Under the pieces are notes generated by a model that was not told the origin of the DNA, made no database searches, and was given only the letters and a program-made list of their open reading frames with translations. Positions 35,650 through 44,837 of a stretch of 64,000 nt of DNA are shown one piece after another (within the stretch, counting starts at the first letter, position 1; the number at the start of each line of letters is the position of its first letter). The translations under genes were made by a program, and so were the position numbers. The stretch covers positions 62,001 to 126,000 of the forward strand of contig NZ_RKLP01000010.1 of assembly GCF_004011865.1 (NCBI RefSeq), given 5' to 3'. Source of the stretch: Prescottella agglutinans. GTDB taxonomy: Bacteria > Actinomycetota > Actinomycetes > Mycobacteriales > Mycobacteriaceae.

Positions 35650-36407
35650 CACACGAAGGGTTTCACGTGGATCTTCTCGTCGTCGAGGAGTTTGCGTATG
35701 GCCATGGCCATCTCGACGGCGGCGGGCGTGTCCCCGTGCACGCAGATGGTCTCCGCCGGCACCGTGATCCGGGTGCCGTCGATCGCCTCGATCGTTCCGG
35801 TGGTGACCAACTGCAGTACCCGCGAGGCGACGGTGTCGGGGTCGTGCACGACCGCGCCCGACTCGGTGCGCGGGACCAGCGTGCCCTTCGGGGTGTAGGC
35901 GCGGTCGGCGAACGCCTCGGTGACGGTGCGCAATCCGGCCGCCGCGGCCTCCTCGAGGAAGACCGATCCGGGGAGGCCGAGCACCGGCAGCGACGGGTTC
36001 ACTGCCCGCACGGCCGCGACCACGGCGCGGGCCTGGTCGCGGTGGTGGACGATCGCGTTGTACAGCGCGCCGTGCGGCTTGACGTACGTGACGGACGATC
36101 CGGCGGTGCGGGCCAGCGCGTCGAGCGCGCCGATCTGGTAGATCACGTCGGCGGTCAGGTCCGCCTCGGAGACGTCGATGAACCGGCGCCCGAACCCGGC
36201 GAGGTCGCGGTAGCCGACCTGCGCCCCGATCCGCACGCTCCGCTCCGCCGCGTCGCGGCACGTGCGCAGCAGCGTGGCCGGGTCACCGGCATGGAACCCG
36301 CCCGCGACGTTCGCGCTCGTGACCAGGTCGAGCATCGCCGCGTCGTCGCCGAGAGTCCACGCGCCGAAGCTCTCACCGAGGTCGCTGTTGAGATCGATCA
36401 CCGCCAC
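35649..36407 (-). CDS. pxpA: 5-oxoprolinase subunit PxpA (LamB/YcsF family)
   Basis: A 252-residue protein of the LamB/YcsF family. The signature start is [14 protein letters not shown], followed by [25 protein letters not shown] and [10 protein letters not shown]; the conserved Asp and His residues form the hydrolase pocket. GTG start at 36407 (a second GTG lies two codons in). It begins 20 bases after the metal ABC permease gene on the same strand, so it is likely the fourth cistron of that transcript. Confidence 0.92.
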   Translation of the reverse strand: MAVIDLNSDLGESFGAWTLGDDAAMLDLVTSANVAGGFHAGDPATLLRTCRDAAERSVRIGAQVGYRDLAGFGRRFIDVSEADLTADVIYQIGALDALARTAGSSVTYVKPHGALYNAIVHHRDQARAVVAAVRAVNPSLPVLGLPGSVFLEEAAAAGLRTVTEAFADRAYTPKGTLVPRTESGAVVHDPDTVASRVLQLVTTGTIEAIDGTRITVPAETICVHGDTPAAVEMAMAIRKLLDDEKIHVKPFV

Positions 36408-36427
36408 AATGTAGATCCTGGCCGCCG

Positions 36428-37327
36428 TCAGGCGTGGACGTGCTCCCCGGCCGGGACGACGATGCGCCCCGCCGACCGCCGCCGGGCCGACCCGATCGTG
36501 CGGCACACCAGGTAGATCACGAACGAGATCGTGGTGACGAACGTCGACACCGGCACGCCCGGTGCGAGCGAGAGCAGGATGCCTCCGACGGCGGCGAGTT
36601 CGGCGAACACGACCGCGAGCACGGTCGCGCGCAGCGGGCTCGCGGTGACCTGTGCGGCCGCCGCGGCCGGGGTGATCAGCAGGGCCATCACGAGCAGCGC
36701 GCCGACGATCTGGACGCCCATCGCGGCGGTGATGCCGACCAGGACGGCGAACACGATCGACAGGCCCCGCACCGGGACGCCGCGGGCCGCGGCCACCTCG
36801 GGGTCGGTGCTCGCGAACAGCAGCGGGCGGTAGATCACCGCCAGCGTGCCGAGCACGACGACCGCGCACAGCAGCAGCAGCGCCAGGCCCGTGTTGCCGG
36901 GCGCCACGATCTGTCCCACCAGCAGCGAGAAGCTGGTGCCGGCGCGGCCGTCGTAGGCCCACAGGAACAGCACCGACAGGCCCAGCCCGAACGCCATGAT
37001 CACGCCGATCACCGAATCGCGGTCCCGCGCTTTGGTTCCCAGCAGGCCGAACAGCACGGCGGCGACGACGGACCCGACGACGGCTCCGATGCCGACACCC
37101 ACGCCGATCAGCAGCGCGGCCGACGCCCCGGTCAGCGACAGCTCCGACGTCCCGTGCACCGCGAACGACATCTGCCGGCTGACGATCAGGGGGCCGATCA
37201 CGCCGGCGAGCAGTCCCAGGATCGCGCCGGCGACCAGGGCCTGCTGGACGAAGTCGTACCGCAGCAGATCGGCGGTCGCGGAGAAGTCGAGCAGGTGCGA
37301 CATCGCCTCGGTGAACTTGTTGCTCAT
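36428..37327 (-). CDS. znuB: Zn/Mn-type ABC transporter permease (ZnuB-like)
   Basis: A 299-residue integral membrane protein of the ABC-3 family with about eight helices. Family features are [27 protein letters not shown] near the start, [24 protein letters not shown] and [18 protein letters not shown] overlaps the stop of the ATPase gene (ATGA). Zinc is inferred from the His-rich binding protein; manganese is not excluded. Confidence 0.9.
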   Translation of the reverse strand: MSNKFTEAMSHLLDFSATADLLRYDFVQQALVAGAILGLLAGVIGPLIVSRQMSFAVHGTSELSLTGASAALLIGVGVGIGAVVGSVVAAVLFGLLGTKARDRDSVIGVIMAFGLGLSVLFLWAYDGRAGTSFSLLVGQIVAPGNTGLALLLLCAVVVLGTLAVIYRPLLFASTDPEVAAARGVPVRGLSIVFAVLVGITAAMGVQIVGALLVMALLITPAAAAAQVTASPLRATVLAVVFAELAAVGGILLSLAPGVPVSTFVTTISFVIYLVCRTIGSARRRSAGRIVVPAGEHVHA

Positions 37328-38187
37328 GCGTGGTCCTCGGTGTGGTGGACGCCCTCGCCGGGACGCGGCCCGCCGCCGCTGCCGAGCGCGTCGATGGCGT
37401 CGCCGGTGCCGACGACGACGAGACGGCCGCGCACGTGCAGCACCTCGACGTCGGTGCGGTACAGCTCGGACAGCACCTCGGAGGTCATGACCTCCTCGGG
37501 GGTTCCGATCTTGAACTGCCCGTCGACGAGGTAGAGCACGCGGTCGACGAGCGGCAGGATCGGGTTGATCTCGTGGGTGACGAACAGGACGGCGGTGTCG
37601 TGCTCGCGGCGGCGCCGGTCGATCAGTTCGGAGACGCGGTGCTGGTTCGCGAGGTCGAGGCTGAGCAGCGGTTCGTCGCACAGCAGCACCTTGGGGTCGC
37701 CGACGAGGGCCTGCGCGATCCGCAGCCGCTGCTGTTCGCCGCCGGACATGGACCCGATCGGGGCGTCGGCGTAGGCCTGGGCGCCGACCTGGGCGATGGC
37801 GGAGTCGACGATCGCGCGCCGCTTGGCGCGGCCCATCAGGCCGGTGCCCCAGCGGTGCCCGTCGACGCCGAGCCCGACGAGGTCGCGCCCGCGCAGCGGC
37901 AGGCCGTCGTCGAGCGACTTCTGCTGCGGCACGTAGCCGACGTGCGCGTTCCCGGCCTTGGCCGGGGTGCCGGCGATCCGCACGGTGCCCGACGTGGGCG
38001 CGAGTTGCCCGAGCAGCACCTTGAGCAGCGACGTCTTGCCCGACCCGTTGGGGCCGAGGACGGCGATGAACTCGCCCTGCTGCACGGCCAGGTTCAGATT
38101 CGACCACAGGGTGCGGTCGCCGAAGGACAGGCGCGCGTCGCGAAGTTCGACGGCGGCCGGTGTGCCGGTGACGGTCGCGGTGCTCAT
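37324..38187 (-). CDS. znuC: Zn/Mn-type ABC transporter ATP-binding protein (ZnuC-like)
   Basis: A 287-residue ATPase. Walker A is [13 protein letters not shown] loop VPQQKSL, signature [17 protein letters not shown], Walker [13 protein letters not shown] and switch VTHEINP. A tail of about 50 residues contains HHTED. The start MSTATVTG at 38187 overlaps the binding-protein stop (ATGA). It drives uptake with the neighbours at 36428 and 38184. Confidence 0.93.
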   Translation of the reverse strand: MSTATVTGTPAAVELRDARLSFGDRTLWSNLNLAVQQGEFIAVLGPNGSGKTSLLKVLLGQLAPTSGTVRIAGTPAKAGNAHVGYVPQQKSLDDGLPLRGRDLVGLGVDGHRWGTGLMGRAKRRAIVDSAIAQVGAQAYADAPIGSMSGGEQQRLRIAQALVGDPKVLLCDEPLLSLDLANQHRVSELIDRRRREHDTAVLFVTHEINPILPLVDRVLYLVDGQFKIGTPEEVMTSEVLSELYRTDVEVLHVRGRLVVVGTGDAIDALGSGGGPRPGEGVHHTEDHA

Positions 38188-39158
38188 GACGCGGAGTTCA
38201 TCGCGTCGGCGAGCGACTGTGCCGTCCGGGTCTGCCACTGCACGAAGTCCATGCCCTCGGGCAGGGTTTCGGTGACCTCGACGACGGGGACGCCGGCGGC
38301 CTCCGCGGTCTCGCGGACGTTCCGGGTCACCTTGTCCTCGGTCTGCACGTTGTAGACGAGCGCGCGGACCTTCTTGTCCGCGAACAGCTGCCGGGTCTCG
38401 GCGATCGAGGCCGGTGACGGGTCGGTGCCGTTCTCGACGGCGCCGACGAACGCGGGGGGCGTGAGGTCCTTCAGCACCGCGGCCTGGATCAGGTAGTGCG
38501 CGATCGGCTCGGTCTGCGCGATCGGGGCGTCGCGATGCGCGGCCGCGATCCCGGCCGTCGTCTCCGACACCGCGCGCAGCTGCGTGCGGAACGCCTCGGC
38601 GTTGCGGGTGTAGGCGTCGGCCCCGTCCGGGTCGAGCTTGCCGAGCTGTTCGGCGATCGCGTTCGCGGTGGCGTCGACGGTGGGCATGTCGTACCAGACG
38701 TGCTCGTTCACCGTCCCGTGATCGTGGCCGTCGTGGCTGTCGCGCCCACGGGAGTCCGCAGTCTCGGTCGGGGTCCCGGCGTGGGCCTCGTACAGCTCGA
38801 ACGCGTCGACGGTGGGCTTGGCGCGGGTGGCGTCACTCGAGTCCAGGACGTCCTCGACGAACTGGTCGTAGCCGCCGCCGTTGAGGATCACGAGCGACGC
38901 GTCGGTGATCTTGGCGGCGTCAGCGGGGCTGGCCTCGTACGAGTGCGGGTCGGCCGACGGTTCGGTGACGATCGAGGTGACCTCGAGACGGTCTCCGGCG
39001 ACGGCCTGCGCGACGCTGCCCCACACATTGGTGGAGGCGACGACGCGGATCTGGCCGTCCGAGCCGGGCGAACTGCCGCAGGCGGTCAGCGTCACCGCGG
39101 CGATGGTCGCCCCGATGGCCGCGGCGGCCGCACGTAAAGCAGAGGACTCGCGGGACAT
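38184..39158 (-). CDS. znuA: Zn/Mn-binding lipoprotein of an ABC transporter (ZnuA-like)
   Basis: A 324-residue cluster A-I binding protein. The lipobox is LTAC with Cys27. Metal ligands are expected in ADPHSYE, EHVWYDMPT and the later His. The loop DSHDGHDHGTVNEH is the acidic/His-rich loop typical of zinc proteins. The ATG at 39158 follows AGGAGAG with good spacing; a GTG two codons upstream is too close to it. First gene of the transporter-pxpAB run. Confidence 0.92.
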   Translation of the reverse strand: MSRESSALRAAAAAIGATIAAVTLTACGSSPGSDGQIRVVASTNVWGSVAQAVAGDRLEVTSIVTEPSADPHSYEASPADAAKITDASLVILNGGGYDQFVEDVLDSSDATRAKPTVDAFELYEAHAGTPTETADSRGRDSHDGHDHGTVNEHVWYDMPTVDATANAIAEQLGKLDPDGADAYTRNAEAFRTQLRAVSETTAGIAAAHRDAPIAQTEPIAHYLIQAAVLKDLTPPAFVGAVENGTDPSPASIAETRQLFADKKVRALVYNVQTEDKVTRNVRETAEAAGVPVVEVTETLPEGMDFVQWQTRTAQSLADAMNSAS

Positions 39159-39224
39159 GCGCACAACTCTCTCCTGGTCACGACTTCGATATCCGGGTGG
39201 GCCGGACCGGCCCTAAACGCTATT

Positions 39225-39237
39225 GGTAACCGTTTCC
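39225..39237 (-). promoter_or_regulatory. Operator-like palindrome before the metal transporter
   Basis: GGTAAC-C-GTTTCC (one mismatch between arms) lies between the znuA start and the LacI-family gene, inside an A/T-rich patch flanked by CGCTA and TAGCG. Read on the minus strand it is GGAAACGGTTACC, which resembles both a LacI-type site and an actinobacterial Zur box. The factor is undecided. Confidence 0.4.
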
Positions 39238-39347
39238 GTTTACACTTTAGCGGAAGTCTGCAGGTCGCGAACGCGCAGGTCTCGTCCCTTCCTGTCAAGG
39301 GCGGGTCCCAGTTCGCCCAGCAGCCCCCGAACCGCTACCGTCCCGTT

Positions 39348-40439
39348 ATGCCAAGGTCTCGTCAGCCACGCCGCCAAGCCACCCTGGCGTCGCTCGCCGC
39401 CGAACTCAAGGTCTCGCGGACGACCGTCTCCAATGCGTACAACCGTCCCGACCAGTTGTCGGCGGAGCTACGTGAACGGGTGCTGCTCGCCGCCAAGCGG
39501 CGCGGCTACCCCGGCCCCGACCCGGTGGCCCGCTCGCTGCGCACTCGGCGCGCGGGTGCGGTCGGCCTGCTGCTCACGGAGGCACTCAGTTACTCGTTCC
39601 GCGATCCGGCCGCGATGAGCTTCCTGGCGGGACTTGCCGAATCGTGCGAGGCGGCGGGGCAGGGTCTGCTCCTCATCCCCGCCGGGCCCGGCCGGGACGA
39701 GGTCGACGCCGCCGCGGTGGTCCAGCAGGCCGGTGTCGACGGCTTCGTCGTGTACTCCGTCGCCGACGACGATCCCTACCTCGCCGCGGTGCGGGAACGG
39801 CACCTGCCGACCGTCATCTGCGACCAGCCGCGGGGGATGTCGGGGGCGTCGCTCGTCGGTATCGACGACCGCGGTGCGATGCGCAAGGTTGCCGACTATT
39901 TGATCTCCTTGGGACACAAGGAGATCGGCGTGCTGTGCATGCGGCTCGGCCGGGACCGCTCCGACGGCCTGGCGAAGGGGGAGCGACTGCACGCCCCGAA
40001 CTTCCACGTCCAACGCGAGCGCATCGCCGGCGTCCGGGACGCGATGGCGGACGCCGGCCTGGATCCGGCGTCGCTCACCGTCGTCGAACGCTACGAGCAC
40101 ACCGCGCAGGCCGGGCACTCCGCGGCGGCGCAGGCGGTCGCGGTCAATCCCCGCATCACTGCACTGGTCTGCACCTCCGACGTCCTCGCCCTCGGCGCCC
40201 TGGACTGGGCGCGGTGCGAGGGCGTGGACGTCCCGGGCCGGCTGTCGATCACCGGTTTCGACGGCATCGAGGAGGCGCTCCGCGAGGGCCTGACCACGGT
40301 GCGCCAGCCGCAGGAGGACAAGGGCCGTCGCGCCGGCGCCATGCTGATGTCCGGCTCGGACTCCGGTGTCACGACCGTCGAGATGCTCGAGACCGAACTG
40401 GTGCGCGGGCACACCGCGGCCTCCCCGCCCGAGCCGTAG
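39348..40439 (+). CDS. LacI-family transcription regulator
   Basis: A 363-residue repressor-type protein. The helix-turn-helix is ATLASLAAELKVSRTTVSNAYNRP (residues 11-34), followed by the hinge and a periplasmic-binding-like domain with VDGFVVYSVADDDPYL, ITALVCTSDVLALGAL and ITGFDGIEEALREGLTTV. The ligand is unknown; LacI proteins mostly sense sugars or nucleosides. Divergent from the metal importer with about 190 bases between. Confidence 0.92.
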   Translation: MPRSRQPRRQATLASLAAELKVSRTTVSNAYNRPDQLSAELRERVLLAAKRRGYPGPDPVARSLRTRRAGAVGLLLTEALSYSFRDPAAMSFLAGLAESCEAAGQGLLLIPAGPGRDEVDAAAVVQQAGVDGFVVYSVADDDPYLAAVRERHLPTVICDQPRGMSGASLVGIDDRGAMRKVADYLISLGHKEIGVLCMRLGRDRSDGLAKGERLHAPNFHVQRERIAGVRDAMADAGLDPASLTVVERYEHTAQAGHSAAAQAVAVNPRITALVCTSDVLALGALDWARCEGVDVPGRLSITGFDGIEEALREGLTTVRQPQEDKGRRAGAMLMSGSDSGVTTVEMLETELVRGHTAASPPEP

Positions 40440-40464
40440 CACGGGCGGGACGACCGTACCCGCG

Positions 40465-41208
40465 TCAGCTCAGTCGGCAGTTCACGATCGCGGCATGCGG
40501 GCGCTCCCAGTACCCGCGCAGCAGTTCCTCCTTGGCGTCGGCCTCGGCCGAACGGAACCGGCCGTAGTCGATCCACTGCGTAATGGCGAAGCCGGCGGCG
40601 TGCATCGCCTCGTCGATACTCTCCCTCGTCCACACATATGCGGTCACCGTGTCCTCGTCGGACCCGGCGCCGTCCGGGCCGAACAGGTCGAGTTGCACCT
40701 CTCCGCCGTCGATGTCCGGGCCGACTGGCGTCAAGCGGAATCCGAACCGCTCGTAGTAGGCCGGATCGCGCACGTAGTCGGGATGGATCGGCAGGGTGAC
40801 GAGTCGTCCTCCCGGGCGCAGCGGCTTGGCCATCTGCTCGCACATCACCCGCAATTCGTCCCTGGTCGTGGCGTACGGCAGCACGTAGACGGCGAGGACG
40901 AGATCGAACTGGCCGGCCAGGTCGTCCTCGAGATCGGAAGTGAAGTCGATGCCCAGTGGCTGTTCGGACTCGCGGGCCCGGGCGAACGCGAGCATGCCGT
41001 CCGAGACGTCGTAGCCGACTACCCGGCGAGCGCCCTTCTCCTTCAGCAATCGCGAGTACATGCCGTTCCCGCAACCGAAATCCAGTACATCTCGGTCGGA
41101 CAGGTCCCCCAGCGCGGCGAGGAAGTTGGGGATCTCGAGGAAGCGGCGAAAGGGCCAATCGGCCATGTCCTCGTACAGATCCGGGAGCTGATCGAACTGA
41201 CTCTGCAT
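40465..41208 (-). CDS. Class I SAM-dependent methyltransferase
   Basis: A 247-residue methyltransferase. Motif I is VLDFGCGNGMYSRLL, motif II VVGYDVSDGMLAFARA, and FDLVLAVYVLPYA is the post-motif segment. No substrate-specific feature is recognisable. Converges with the LacI gene. A strong hairpin lies about 145 bases upstream. Confidence 0.85.
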   Translation of the reverse strand: MQSQFDQLPDLYEDMADWPFRRFLEIPNFLAALGDLSDRDVLDFGCGNGMYSRLLKEKGARRVVGYDVSDGMLAFARARESEQPLGIDFTSDLEDDLAGQFDLVLAVYVLPYATTRDELRVMCEQMAKPLRPGGRLVTLPIHPDYVRDPAYYERFGFRLTPVGPDIDGGEVQLDLFGPDGAGSDEDTVTAYVWTRESIDEAMHAAGFAITQWIDYGRFRSAEADAKEELLRGYWERPHAAIVNCRLS

Positions 41209-41351
41209 CTACGCACCTCATAAGCTCGAACAAACAGTGGCAATCGCGATTCTGGTGGACTACCGGCGGGTAGGTGACGTGAAGTTCGTCCCCCTCGTGT
41301 CGGATGTTCGATTCGACCCGATCTGGTCCCAGCGTCTCGGGTACCACGCAG

Positions 41352-41392
41352 CGAAGGTCCCTACCGGAGCCTATTTCCGGTAGGGACCTTCG
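41352..41392 (-). terminator. Hairpin after the trehalose-phosphatase/GH15 gene
   Basis: Perfect 17-base arms (CGAAGGTCCCTACCGGA and complement) with a seven-base loop, 84 bases beyond the stop of the minus-strand gene and before the methyltransferase start. Likely terminator; no long T tract. Confidence 0.65.
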
Positions 41393-41475
41393 AGTTCTGT
41401 TGGCGCACTGCAGGTTCGATGATCCTCGCCCGGGCGTGTCGTCGAGGACCCGGGCGGGATCCCAGGGGGGTGGGC

Positions 41476-44037
41476 CTACCGCTTTGCGTCCGCGCTCAGC
41501 AGCTGCGCGCACCGCAGCAGACCGAGGTGGCTGTACGCCTGCGGGTGGTTGCCCAGGGAACGCTCGGCCACCGGGTCGTACTCCTCGGCCAGCAGCCCGG
41601 TGGGGCCGGCGGCGCTCACCAACTGCTTGAACAAGGCCTCCGCATCGGACCGCTGACCGATCAGCAGGTACGCCTCCACCAACCAGGCGGCACACAGGTG
41701 GAACCCGCCCTCCGTGCCGGGTAGGCCGTCGTCGTGGTGGTAGCGGTACACCGTCGAGCCGCTGCGCAGTTCGGCCTCCGTCGCGACGACCGTCGCGGCG
41801 AACCGCTCGTCCTCGGCATCGATCAGCCCCGACAGCCCGATGTGCAGTGTCGCGGCGTCGAGGTCGGTGCCGTCGTAGGCCGCGGTGTACGACTCGACGT
41901 CCGCGTTCCAGCCCTTCTCGGTCACTTCCTCGGCGATCTCGTCACGCAGCGCCGCCCACGTCTCGCGCGGCCGACGGCCGAAGGTTTCGGCCAGAGTGAG
42001 GGCACGGTCGACGGTGAGCCAGCCCATCACCTTCGAGTACACGTGGTGCCGGGGGTTGTCGCGGATCTCCCAGATGCCGTGGTCGGGTTCGCTCCAGCGG
42101 CGCTCGACGGCCTCGACCATCGCGGACACGAGTTCCCAGTCGCGGTCGGTGAGCGCGTCGGTTCCGGTGATGCCCTTCTTCTCTCGGGCCACGGCCAGGT
42201 TGGAGATCAGGTCGACGATGGGGCCGAACACGTCCAGTTGAACCTGCTGGTTCGCGGCGTTGCCGACGCGCACCGGACGGGATCCCGCATAGCCGGGCAG
42301 CGAATCGATCACCGCCTCCGGCGGCAAGCCGGTTCCGTACAGCGTGTAGAGCGGGTGCAGGCGCTCCGGGCCGTGCAGCGTCTCGAGCACGCCGTGCACC
42401 CACTCGAGGTAGTTCTCGGCTTCCTCGAGCGATCCGAGGCTCACCAGCGCGGACGCCGTCAGCGCCGCGTCACGCAGCCAGCAGTAGCGGTAGTCCCAGT
42501 TGCGGACGCCGCCGATCTCCTCGGGCAGCGACGTCGTGGCCGCCGCGAGGATCGAACCGCTCGGCGCGTGCACCAGCCCGCGCAGCGTGAGAGCCGACCG
42601 CTTCATCAGGTCCGGCTTGAGCGGAGGCAGGTCGAGCGTGTCCACCCAGTCTCGCCAGTACGATTCGGCGATCTCCCGGCGTTCCGGTTCCGAGAGCTGC
42701 GAAGGGCTCAGATCCTCGGTGCCGCAACGAAGTTCGAGAACGATCGGACCCTGCGAGGGGTCGACGACCGCGAACGCGGTTTGCTGGGTGCCGTCGGTGG
42801 TGATGTTCCAGCGGACGCCGGGGGAGCGCAGCACCATCGGTTCGTTGGTGCCGAACACCCGCAGCCCGTCGACGTCGGGCTCGAGCGACACCGGAACCTG
42901 ACCGAACTCCGGTCGGGGCGCGAAGCTGACGACCGCCTTCGCGCGGCCGGTGATGACGCGGGTGAGGTCGGTGCGGCTCGGCTGGACGTCGTGCGGCAGG
43001 TAGTCGGTGACCGTGAGGCTGGCCCAGCGGGTCTGCACCGTCATGGTGCCGTCGAGGTACTGCTGGCTCAGCGGTAGCGCCGCGCGCTGCGGGCCCACAC
43101 TGAAATGCCCGGCTTCGGTGCCGCCCAGGAGATGTGCGAACACGGCGGCCGAGTCGGGTTCGGGATGGCACAGCCACGTCATGTTCGCGTCGGGCGTGAT
43201 GAGCGCGACCGAGCGCGGGCTGGCCAGCATCGTCAGCCGCTCGATGGGCGGGGCGTCCGCGCCGGATAGCCACGTGCGGCGCTCCTCGAGCAGGAACGCC
43301 AGTGCGGCCGCGACGTCCTCGGTGGAGTCGACCCGGTACTGGGCGAGCGTGTCGTTCCCGCCGACCTTGATGCCGACGTCCGGGCCCTGAAGTCGCGCGA
43401 ACGCCTTCTCGTCGGTGACGTCGTCACCGAAGAACACGGCGGCGGTCGCGCCCTCCTGGTGGCGGAGGATGTCGAGTGCGTTGCCCTTGTCGGTGGCGAT
43501 GACGGCGAGTTCGACGACCGCCTTGCCCTCGGTGACCTGCACGCCGGTCCACAGTGCGGCCTCGGCGTGCACCGCGGCGAGCGCCTTCGCGCCCACCTCG
43601 GGGCTGGCGTTGCGCACGTGCAGCGCCGCGCTCGCCGGCTTGGTCTCGACGGTCACGCCGGGGTGCAGGTCTGCGATCCGGGACAGCTCCGAAGTGATCT
43701 CGCGCAGCAGCTTGCGGGCGTTCGCGTCGATCGCGTGGATGAATCCGACGTCGAACTCCGAGCCGTGGCTGCCGACCAACTGCACCTCGACCGGCAGCCG
43801 GGACAGCGTCGCGAGGTCCTTGAGGGCACGCCCGGAGATGACCGCGGCGGTGGTGGCGGCGAGTCCGGCGAGGGCGCGCAGGGCGCGCACCGACTCGGCG
43901 TGCGGATACGCCTTTTCCGGGTCGTTGACGATGGGCGCCATCGTGCCGTCGTAGTCGGACGCCACCAGCAGGCGCGGGGTCCGGGCCACGGTGGACAGGG
44001 CCCGGCGGAGTTCGATCGGCAGATCCAGAGCGCTCAC
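41476..44037 (-). CDS. Trehalose-6-phosphate phosphatase fused to a GH15 trehalase-like domain
   Basis: An 853-residue two-enzyme chain. Residues about 1-255 form an OtsB HAD phosphatase: DYDGT at 28-32 (nucleophile Asp28, acid Asp30), ISGRALKDL, VGSHGSEF and FFGDDVTDEKAF. Residues about 265-850 form a GH15 domain: NWDYRYCWLRDAAL, GNAANQQVQLDVFG, the acid GIWEIRDNPRHHVYSKVMGW and FHLCAAWLVEAYLLIGQ. Together it would turn trehalose 6-phosphate into trehalose and then glucose. Mycobacterial OtsB1 is instead fused to a GH65 domain. GTG start at 44037. Confidence 0.9.
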   Translation of the reverse strand: MSALDLPIELRRALSTVARTPRLLVASDYDGTMAPIVNDPEKAYPHAESVRALRALAGLAATTAAVISGRALKDLATLSRLPVEVQLVGSHGSEFDVGFIHAIDANARKLLREITSELSRIADLHPGVTVETKPASAALHVRNASPEVGAKALAAVHAEAALWTGVQVTEGKAVVELAVIATDKGNALDILRHQEGATAAVFFGDDVTDEKAFARLQGPDVGIKVGGNDTLAQYRVDSTEDVAAALAFLLEERRTWLSGADAPPIERLTMLASPRSVALITPDANMTWLCHPEPDSAAVFAHLLGGTEAGHFSVGPQRAALPLSQQYLDGTMTVQTRWASLTVTDYLPHDVQPSRTDLTRVITGRAKAVVSFAPRPEFGQVPVSLEPDVDGLRVFGTNEPMVLRSPGVRWNITTDGTQQTAFAVVDPSQGPIVLELRCGTEDLSPSQLSEPERREIAESYWRDWVDTLDLPPLKPDLMKRSALTLRGLVHAPSGSILAAATTSLPEEIGGVRNWDYRYCWLRDAALTASALVSLGSLEEAENYLEWVHGVLETLHGPERLHPLYTLYGTGLPPEAVIDSLPGYAGSRPVRVGNAANQQVQLDVFGPIVDLISNLAVAREKKGITGTDALTDRDWELVSAMVEAVERRWSEPDHGIWEIRDNPRHHVYSKVMGWLTVDRALTLAETFGRRPRETWAALRDEIAEEVTEKGWNADVESYTAAYDGTDLDAATLHIGLSGLIDAEDERFAATVVATEAELRSGSTVYRYHHDDGLPGTEGGFHLCAAWLVEAYLLIGQRSDAEALFKQLVSAAGPTGLLAEEYDPVAERSLGNHPQAYSHLGLLRCAQLLSADAKR

Positions 44038-44105
44038 AGTGTCAAACCTAAGCGATCAGCGCCGCGCTGGCGCGTCGCGATGGTCAGGAGAGTGCCGTCG
44101 GTCGC

Positions 44106-44744
44106 TCAGACGGGGGTCTTGGACCCGTCGCCGAGGAGCAGTTCGACGGTGAGTTCCAGGCGCTTCGCGACATCGGTCGCCGAGGAGCGGCGGGTGAGCC
44201 ACGCCACCAGATTCGACAGCCACACGTCGCTGATGACGCGCGCGATCGCGAGTTCCTCCTCGGTGGGGACGCCGTCGGTCATGGCGCGCGCGAAGAGCGT
44301 GTCCATGAGCTTGCCGACCTGATCGACCTCCGCGGCCGCCGACGCGTCGGCGAACATGAACGCCCGGGTCATGGCCTCGGTGAGCAGCGGATCACGCTGC
44401 ATCGCCTTGGTGATCTGGCCCAGGATCAGCTGCATCCGCTCGAGCGGGCTGCGGCCCGGAGGGATCTTGCCCTTCGACTCGATCCGCTCGAACTCGCGCG
44501 CGAGGGCCGACACCAGCAGGTGCACCTTCGAGGGGAAGTAGCGGTACAGCGTGCCCACAGCGACGTCCGCACGCTCGGCGACGGCACGCATCTGGACGGC
44601 CTCGTAACCGCCCTTGGATGCCAGGGCGAGCGTGGCGTCGAGGATCCTCTTGCGGCGCTCGCGCTGAGCGTTGGAGCTGAGATCGTCGTCGCTGAGGGTC
44701 GAGACCGGACCCCCGGCAGAACGGGATCGAGATGAGGTGGTCAT
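44106..44744 (-). CDS. kstR: Cholesterol-catabolism repressor KstR (TetR family)
   Basis: A 212-residue TetR repressor. The DNA-binding segment AQRERRKRILDATLALASKGGYEAVQMRAV and VAVGTLYRYFPSKVHLLVSAL follows M. tuberculosis KstR (Rv3574) almost word for word, and the ligand domain shares RDPLLTEAMTRAFMFADASAAAEVDQV and IARVISDVWLSNLVAWLTRR. KstR senses cholesterol-derived CoA thioesters and represses ring and side-chain genes. A KstR palindrome sits 44 bases upstream, so autoregulation and control of divergent fadE34 are likely. Confidence 0.95.
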   Translation of the reverse strand: MTTSSRSRSAGGPVSTLSDDDLSSNAQRERRKRILDATLALASKGGYEAVQMRAVAERADVAVGTLYRYFPSKVHLLVSALAREFERIESKGKIPPGRSPLERMQLILGQITKAMQRDPLLTEAMTRAFMFADASAAAEVDQVGKLMDTLFARAMTDGVPTEEELAIARVISDVWLSNLVAWLTRRSSATDVAKRLELTVELLLGDGSKTPV

Positions 44745-44787
44745 CGACAGTTTCCTTCACGCCTTGACTCTTGACGGCCGAACATAT

Positions 44788-44801
44788 TAGAACACGTTCT
44801 A
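44788..44801. promoter_or_regulatory. KstR operator between kstR and fadE34
   Basis: TAGAACACGTTCTA fits the KstR consensus TNNAACNNGTTNNA at every defined position. It lies between the divergent kstR (start 44744) and fadE34 (start 44838) genes. Confidence 0.88.
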
Positions 44802-44837
44802 GATGAAAATGTCATCCATGAGAGGCGGGTAGCCGTT

